Shown piece after piece: positions 11,901 through 15,765 of a stretch of 15,765 nt of DNA. A program made the position numbers and the translations under genes. The stretch spans positions 1 to 15,765 of the forward strand of contig MFQD01000035.1 in assembly GCA_001782975.1 (NCBI GenBank), written 5' to 3'. The notes under the pieces are model-generated. The model was not told where the DNA came from. It did not search any database and worked only from the letters and a program-made list of their open reading frames with translations. This DNA comes from Candidatus Magasanikbacteria bacterium RIFCSPHIGHO2_02_FULL_50_9b. Its GTDB lineage: Bacteria; Patescibacteriota; Patescibacteriia; Magasanikbacterales; 2-02-FULL-50-9b. Position 1 is the first letter of the stretch; each line of letters begins with the position of its first letter.

Positions 11901-14832
11901 GCTCCTGCAATTGATCAATCGAATGGTCGTCGAGCGTACCATCTTTGGTCATGCGCAAACCAGCTTCAACGAGTTTGCCGCTATCCTTGCTAAATAAATC
12001 AAGAGTTCCATCAGGATTTTCAACAAGCCGCATGTTTTCCGGAATTTCAAAATGTCGCGTCACCGCATGATTACTGAATTCAACCGGTGCGAGCCGGTCA
12101 GAAAATTCTGTGCCACGCACTGTTTGCGTTGCGTGCTCAATATGCATCCCATTTTCAGCGAGTAACTGTTCAGTGTCCGAGTCAATCGAACCATCTTTTC
12201 CAATATGAAATTTCGGTGTCAATGCGCGGCCATCAGTTGTTGCAATCACCCCAGTACCATCAGCGTCAGCAACAAACACACGATCGCTTGGCAAACGAAG
12301 CGTGCCTTTTGCAAACGGCACTTCTTGCAACCGCGTTGGTGGAAGCGCCACGCCATTCGCAGCCACAACCGCCGCCGGCATTTCTTCGCTGCCAAACATC
12401 GAAGACCATAATCGTTTGAGGCCAGAACCAACTGTATGGCTCACGGTTTCAAATGGCTCTGCAAACAGTTCCTTCGCGCCGAGCATCAACACACCAGCCG
12501 CCGCACCGATTGCCGCGCCCTTCAGCGCACGCATGCTGCTTTCGTGTTTGCGGAATTGCTCGAACGCACTGTCTTGTTGCTCGATTGCGGTCAGCAATTC
12601 CTGCTTGCGCGCATCAATCGCTGCGCGCATCACGGCGTCATCACCCATGAGCGGTGCACATCGTTTCAACTCGCGCTGAATTTCATGCAATGAAAAAATT
12701 CTCGAATTAAATTCGCGGCCCTCTTCGGCACTCACCCGAATCATGTCAATCATGTTTTCGCGTTCAATTTCAAGTCGCGCCCGTACATCAGCAAGCACGT
12801 TCTGCGCCTCAGCGCGGTGCTGTTCGTTTCGATCATTCACTACGAGCGCACGAAGTTGCGTCAAAATTGTTTCTGCTTCTTCCATCTGTTGCACATATTC
12901 GTGCATTTTTTGCGCACGCGGTCCGCCTGCGTCCAAACCAAGTGCCGCATCTCGTTGAATCATCCCCCGATCCTGTTTTAATTCTTTTGATGCGCGCCAT
13001 TTTGCGAGCACGCCCGCTGTTGCAGCACCACCCGCAATGCCGGCAATGGCAAGCGTGAGTGGCGCACCAACGACTGCGCCCGTTGCTGCAAGTCCGAGCG
13101 TTGCAAGTCCGGTTGCGCCCCAGCGAACACCAGCGCGCGTTGCAACGGCACCGATAATACCATGCAACACCGGATTGCCAATCGTCCACCCGACAACTTT
13201 GTTAACTGGACTCCATCCAATATTGCGCTGCAAACCGGATGCAAATTTTTCAAAAAATCCAAGTTTTCCTTCTGGCGCACGGTTCACCACATCGCGTGCA
13301 TGTTTTGCGAGCTGCACGTCAAGATGCAAAACGCCACGCAAATATCTCTGCACATGTTCAACGCTTTGGTCGCCATATTTTTCGCGCGCCGTTTCAACCA
13401 ACTCACTGATCTGATCTTTATACCCTTCTGCCCAATGCCACAAGTTCGATGCATGCATCACATTTTCACGCTCGCTCGCTGCATTCGCGTGCGTGCCTTG
13501 CGAAAACTTTTTGCCGCCAAGAAGCGGAATGATACGCGCTTCAACGGCAAGATCAAATGCAGCTCGATCCGCAATCTGTCCCGTTGCATATTGTACAAAC
13601 AGTTCGCTCGTCGCGTCATTCAGATCTGCGTCAGCAACAAATCGGTCGCCGCGCTGCTCTGCGCTCGTCAATTCTTCTTCAGATCCGCGTAACACTTCAT
13701 CCAAAATCTGCAGTGTGTGAATCTCACCCTCGCCTGTCACCGTCACATCGCCACGCCCAAACACACGCGCCTCGATTGAGGCCATCAAATTGCGATTCGC
13801 CGTAATCGCGCTCATCGTTTCTTCGTAAAATGTGCGGCGATATCCGTCTTCTGACAGATGCATAAGCCCGCGCTTCAAAAACGCCAACCCGCCGCGCTGA
13901 TTTAAATATTCGCGCACTTTTTCTTCCGCAATGCGATGTGATATTTGTTCAATGTATGGCGTGATGTCAGTGATGTGAACGTTCAAGCGTTGCATTTCCC
14001 CGCTGTGCAAACCTGCAACGCGCTTGCGCAATTGTTCGCGGCGACGCTGGATCACCGGCTCTAGTGTTCGATCTGTTGGTGTTGGTTCTTTTGGTTCTGT
14101 CTGCGACAATGTCTCTGGCTTCGACCCGAGTTGCACCGGTGGCGCGCTCGGCTGTCGAGGTTCTCCACCAACAGGCCGCAGCCGAATCGCTGTCTCATCG
14201 GCTGCAAGAAAAACGGTTTTTTTATGATATCCCATCCCATCCGGCAGTGGTTTGCCAAGCAAAATTCCTTCGTGGGGTACAGTGCGCACACCAATGACAT
14301 ACCCACTTTCCCACCCTCCGTCAAACAATACTTCCACCGGCTCCAACATTTGATAGCCAAGCCGTTCCAACAGTTTTTGCTGAGGTTCTGGCAATCTTGT
14401 TTCCAAGATGCGTTTGCGCGTTTCAGGGGTAAAATCTTTTGCAGGCTCTGAAATTGATCGCTCCTGACGCGCGACAAATGGGCGCAGCCGACGATCACTC
14501 TCGCTTTTTTTAATGATTGCGTACGGCTCTGCAACATGACTTCCATCTGGCGTCGGAATCCCAACAATAATTTCAGGATCTTCTTTGTCTGCATTTTCAA
14601 CGCCAACAATAAATCCGCCTGATTCCCAGCCGCGCGCCAAATTAAAAACAACGTCAACGGGCTGCAACATTTTGTAATCAAGACTCTCCAAAACTTTTTG
14701 ACCCTCTGGCGTTATGCGCGCACGAAGGGATTCTTTTTTGGCATCAGTAAAATCCGTCGCGCTTTCAAGCTGAATTTTCTCTTCCTTTGGTGCTTCTGGT
14801 TGTTGTGGAATGAGCTCTGGTGCTTCCGACAT
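8992..14832 (-). CDS. Giant multidomain membrane-associated protein with C-terminal PP2C Ser/Thr phosphatase
   Basis: 1946 residues. Two tandem repeats of about 85 residues (33-119 and 135-221) share motifs such as MLQPVDVVF/MLEPVEVLF and GWESG. A mostly helical region follows (255-560), then a Gly/Ala-rich hydrophobic stretch (about 570-609, one or two membrane passes), a charged helical or coiled-coil part (615-765), another membrane helix (about 770-788), beta-rich segments (about 820-1230), a Pro/Gln linker (1245-1264) and an unknown domain (1300-1630). The C-terminus is a PP2C phosphatase with all metal-site motifs: RNED (1653-1656), VFDGVGG (1669-1675), GGTTAV, AGDSRAY (Asp1761), SDGVGD (Asp1846) and DDIT (1888-1891). 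A basic Arg/Pro tail ends it. It should remove phosphate from Ser/Thr; its partners are unknown and no kinase is in the window. It starts 5 nt after the DUF5663-like stop. Confidence 0.9.
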   Translation of the reverse strand: MSEAPELIPQQPEAPKEEKIQLESATDFTDAKKESLRARITPEGQKVLESLDYKMLQPVDVVFNLARGWESGGFIVGVENADKEDPEIIVGIPTPDGSHVAEPYAIIKKSESDRRLRPFVARQERSISEPAKDFTPETRKRILETRLPEPQQKLLERLGYQMLEPVEVLFDGGWESGYVIGVRTVPHEGILLGKPLPDGMGYHKKTVFLAADETAIRLRPVGGEPRQPSAPPVQLGSKPETLSQTEPKEPTPTDRTLEPVIQRRREQLRKRVAGLHSGEMQRLNVHITDITPYIEQISHRIAEEKVREYLNQRGGLAFLKRGLMHLSEDGYRRTFYEETMSAITANRNLMASIEARVFGRGDVTVTGEGEIHTLQILDEVLRGSEEELTSAEQRGDRFVADADLNDATSELFVQYATGQIADRAAFDLAVEARIIPLLGGKKFSQGTHANAASERENVMHASNLWHWAEGYKDQISELVETAREKYGDQSVEHVQRYLRGVLHLDVQLAKHARDVVNRAPEGKLGFFEKFASGLQRNIGWSPVNKVVGWTIGNPVLHGIIGAVATRAGVRWGATGLATLGLAATGAVVGAPLTLAIAGIAGGAATAGVLAKWRASKELKQDRGMIQRDAALGLDAGGPRAQKMHEYVQQMEEAETILTQLRALVVNDRNEQHRAEAQNVLADVRARLEIERENMIDMIRVSAEEGREFNSRIFSLHEIQRELKRCAPLMGDDAVMRAAIDARKQELLTAIEQQDSAFEQFRKHESSMRALKGAAIGAAAGVLMLGAKELFAEPFETVSHTVGSGLKRLWSSMFGSEEMPAAVVAANGVALPPTRLQEVPFAKGTLRLPSDRVFVADADGTGVIATTDGRALTPKFHIGKDGSIDSDTEQLLAENGMHIEHATQTVRGTEFSDRLAPVEFSNHAVTRHFEIPENMRLVENPDGTLDLFSKDSGKLVEAGLRMTKDGTLDDHSIDQLQEHGWNVKQGMHPSTQHLDKAGLAAFLREHYGQGKAHRLDWHGNGTPMHKVGGKWVASIKMSDELGGRTSTFESLKPLHPPAGSAWQVKHIGGRWVGADGKELMLKLEGAADSRTLSLNEMIKTAVAGKVNPDGSVDNKFADIESAVYKKEFADAAKNFRLRVFVGDNYWKSGESFELPVNAAGELDVHPGDELYNVLYDESGNLKATVEAVVPAGDGAGYHTLATAVRHGDGAGSVVHKAAYMNMSHGNTDTVRHFYNLEEHRSVSGAPTPVVPPPAPPQPQPQPDNDIPWIVPFPVPYFERREMEQSRRGESVQSARAPRSLARQSLRRDADEARRITDGFGPVAQLPPLPEPVAPVEPVRVDGEHRVEGADPISVAVRMYALKEGGLMTPAREQNLRALFNKASVAEEKKPTNWKQPFVIEAGKPYKTQMDDAELRALVSKPRPEKVHFVVSENYFDGEHLKEVEREQFMDAWRMNVAADFAALGILGATIERESDYVARTGQSRGSEPAPVERQTEKTDRRIAGVYVNKVAFDEHFTFNKFVAKEFDRLARMQKRDTLVSPVVYALDAAFVDAVKKAYSGIKTDEQVKQLFFRNLDEVDNRALRDFGIRMIATVLVNPSQDEIDKAVKALRGSSQKFDLAEVEKVQKEKARRTDSSFVSIQGVVESRGKWSPERNEDASFIDNANHVYGVFDGVGGEANGQEAAQLAAKLFSEQTTDLRSAAQSGRRDVLENALLANFGYVQMNLKSHFDGQSKKEGGTTAVISVPFIEMGETYVAVANAGDSRAYLYDGKTLQYLTRDYPLVSETIEREVRNVKDPATLSPEAAVIYARRNVVEKSLGARDNVDNIPDIKFYRVPSGKQKLVLVSDGVGDNLRDDEISEALLKPDPQRALIEAAYQRSVGTEDRAKPDDITGLVVDLDIAEQPRQQQPRPTETEERDQNRTRRPRRTGRPRRQERQQGPEAPERAA

Positions 14833-14837
14833 ATAGT

Positions 14838-15185
14838 TTAAGCAGTTGCGCCTGCAACAAAATTATCCTTGAAATTCATCAAGGAGTGTGCGACCACATC
14901 CGCGTGATTTGGCACCGCAAGTCTTAAAAAAGCCAAAATCCGTTCTGACGACGGATTGCCTTCCATTAATTTTTCAAATTCATCAAATTTAGTTTCTGGC
15001 ATTTTGTCGAGCAGGTCGAGAATGAGCTGCTGCTGCAAGCGCGCGGCAAGCTCGCCGAGCATCGTTCCACGCAATTCGACGTTGTCCGGTGCAATACGCG
15101 CGTCTTCGAGCATGCGTTCCAAAAACTGCTGGACTTCGGCTGGCACGGTTTGGGTGGCCGAATTATTTGTTAAGGTTCCTAACAT
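14838..15185 (-). CDS. DUF5663-like small helical protein
   Basis: 115 residues, all helical by eye, with no signal peptide or membrane segment. It includes PAEVQQFLERMLEDARI and LAARLQQQLILDLLDKMPET, then FDEFEKLMEG. This L-rich pattern, a leading loop followed by a LLDKMPE-type helix, resembles DUF5663, a family seen mainly in Patescibacteria; I assign it from memory of the pattern, without a search. It is the first gene of a two-gene operon, with the giant PP2C gene starting 5 nt after its stop, so the two may act together. The ATG at 15185 overlaps a near-by out-of-frame ATG (ATGTATG), the same arrangement as at thrS. Confidence 0.75.
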   Translation of the reverse strand: MLGTLTNNSATQTVPAEVQQFLERMLEDARIAPDNVELRGTMLGELAARLQQQLILDLLDKMPETKFDEFEKLMEGNPSSERILAFLRLAVPNHADVVAHSLMNFKDNFVAGATA

Positions 15186-15208
15186 ACATGTGTGAAAAAG
15201 ATGTGATT

Positions 15209-15237
15209 ATTATACACGGTTGACAGTCAAACGACAA
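15209..15237 (-). promoter_or_regulatory. Promoter of the DUF5663-PP2C operon
   Basis: Minus strand: TATAAT (15214-15209) with TTGTCG (15237-15232) at a 17-nt spacing. The expected start is near 15202, with a leader of about 17 nt. It overlaps the divergent rplA promoter. Confidence 0.65.
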
Positions 15238-15248
15238 AATGATAGGCT
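15220..15248 (+). promoter_or_regulatory. Promoter of rplA
   Basis: TTGACA (15220-15225), a 17-nt spacer, then TAGGCT (15243-15248), a weak -10 supported by TGA directly before it (extended -10). It shows how rplA could be expressed without rplK. Confidence 0.55.
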
Positions 15249-15265
15249 GTGATCAATTATTCCTC

Positions 15266-15301
15266 GTGGGAGACTCGACGTCATCGAGTCGCTACAACCA
15301 C
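15266..15301 (+). promoter_or_regulatory. Structured rplA leader, possible L1 operator
   Basis: Hairpin GACTCGA/TCGAGTC (15272-15278 with 15284-15290, loop CGTCA), set inside an outer GTGG/CCAC pair (15266-15269 with 15298-15301), with a larger internal loop on the 3' side. It ends 14 nt before the rplA ATG. In many bacteria L1 represses its own mRNA by binding a leader stem with an internal loop. The match here is general shape only, so the role is a guess. Confidence 0.3.
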
Positions 15302-15315
15302 ACAACCCAAGCCCT

Positions 15316-15765
15316 ATGGCAACCGGTAAAACATACAAAGCGTCCGCAAGCCTCGTTGATTCAAAGAAAACGTATTCGCTCGACGAAGCAATCGCACTGC
15401 TTGGCAAATTCCCGAAACGCAAGTTCGACGAAACAGTCGAGCTGCACATGCACCTTGGCATTGACGCTAAAAAAGGCGACCAGCAGGTGCGTTCAACGCT
15501 CGTGCTCGCACATTCGGTCGGCAAGCCCAAGCGCATTATCGCATTTGTCGGCGAAGGCGACGCCGCAGCTGCAAAAGAGGCTGGCGCTGACATTGTGGGC
15601 AGCGAAGATTTGATTGAAGAGATCGTAAAATCAGGCAAACTTGATTTTGACATTGCTGTTTCAACTCCGGCCATGATGCCAAAGCTGGCGAAGCTCGCAA
15701 AGACCTTGGGTCCAAAGGGTTTGATGCCAAACCCAAAGACTGACACTGTTTCAGCAAATGTGACA
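15316..15765 (+). CDS. rplA: Large-subunit ribosomal protein uL1, N-terminal 150 residues (cut by window edge)
   Basis: Open from ATG at 15316 to the window end (150 codons). Family features are YSLDEAIALL (20-29), FDETVELHMHLGIDAKK (37-53), VRSTLVLAH (59-67) and the L1 signature LGPKGLMPNPKTDTVS (131-146). L1 forms the mobile stalk at the ribosomal E site and often represses its own mRNA. The N-terminus is slightly shorter than in E. coli. It is the normal partner of rplK, but here 11 kb and seven genes lie between, four of them on the opposite strand. No Shine-Dalgarno; ATG is preceded by CCCT. Some Parcubacteria lack L1 altogether; this organism keeps it. Confidence 0.96.
   Translation, partial: MATGKTYKASASLVDSKKTYSLDEAIALLGKFPKRKFDETVELHMHLGIDAKKGDQQVRSTLVLAHSVGKPKRIIAFVGEGDAAAAKEAGADIVGSEDLIEEIVKSGKLDFDIAVSTPAMMPKLAKLAKTLGPKGLMPNPKTDTVSANVT

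Noticed and set aside
8992..14832. Many long plus-strand open frames opposite the giant PP2C gene
   Set aside because: They are short, overlapping, without domains, and mirror the codon pattern of the minus-strand gene.

Overview
This window looks like chromosomal DNA of a Candidate Phyla Radiation (Patescibacteria) bacterium, probably near Parcubacteria. This is inferred from gene content: a DUF5663-like small protein next to a giant PP2C-domain protein, a surface protein with calcium-type repeats and a C-terminal anchor, a compact secE-nusG-rplK cluster, and almost no Shine-Dalgarno sequences. UGA is used as a stop (positions 1452-1454 and the end of thrS) and Trp is UGG, so the genetic code is standard and code-25 lineages are excluded. 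No lineage marker more specific than this is present.

Layout. 1-320 (-): start of a membrane protein that runs off the window. 384-1454 (+): secreted, membrane-anchored surface protein. 1594-2841 (-): Cys-rich lipoprotein-like protein with a strong terminator behind it. 2913-2974: back-to-back divergent promoters. 3019-4196 (+): secE-nusG-rplK, ended by an intrinsic terminator. 4257-6294 (+): small membrane protein, lemA and htpX, with a 148-bp compound palindrome between lemA and htpX. 6297-7107: three related hairpin elements around a small Ala/Lys-rich secreted protein (-). 7118-8923 (-): thrS. 8992-14832 (-): a 1946-residue protein ending in a PP2C phosphatase domain. 14838-15185 (-): DUF5663-like protein. 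15316 to the end (+): start of rplA.

How it works together. secE-nusG-rplK serves protein export, transcription elongation and the ribosome. rplA, normally the direct neighbour of rplK, lies 11 kb away with its own promoter. lemA and htpX form a membrane quality-control pair. The DUF5663-like gene and the giant PP2C gene form a two-gene operon whose terminator overlaps the thrS promoter.

The two most unusual signals are these. (1) A family of three 3'-UTR hairpins shares a 12-nt loop and a covarying 5-bp inner stem, but each copy has its own unrelated long outer stem. All three sit 2-11 nt after a stop codon in the same sense orientation. (2) All 12 genes without a Shine-Dalgarno sequence have T immediately before ATG, while the two genes with one (also the two most GC-rich) both read ACCATG.
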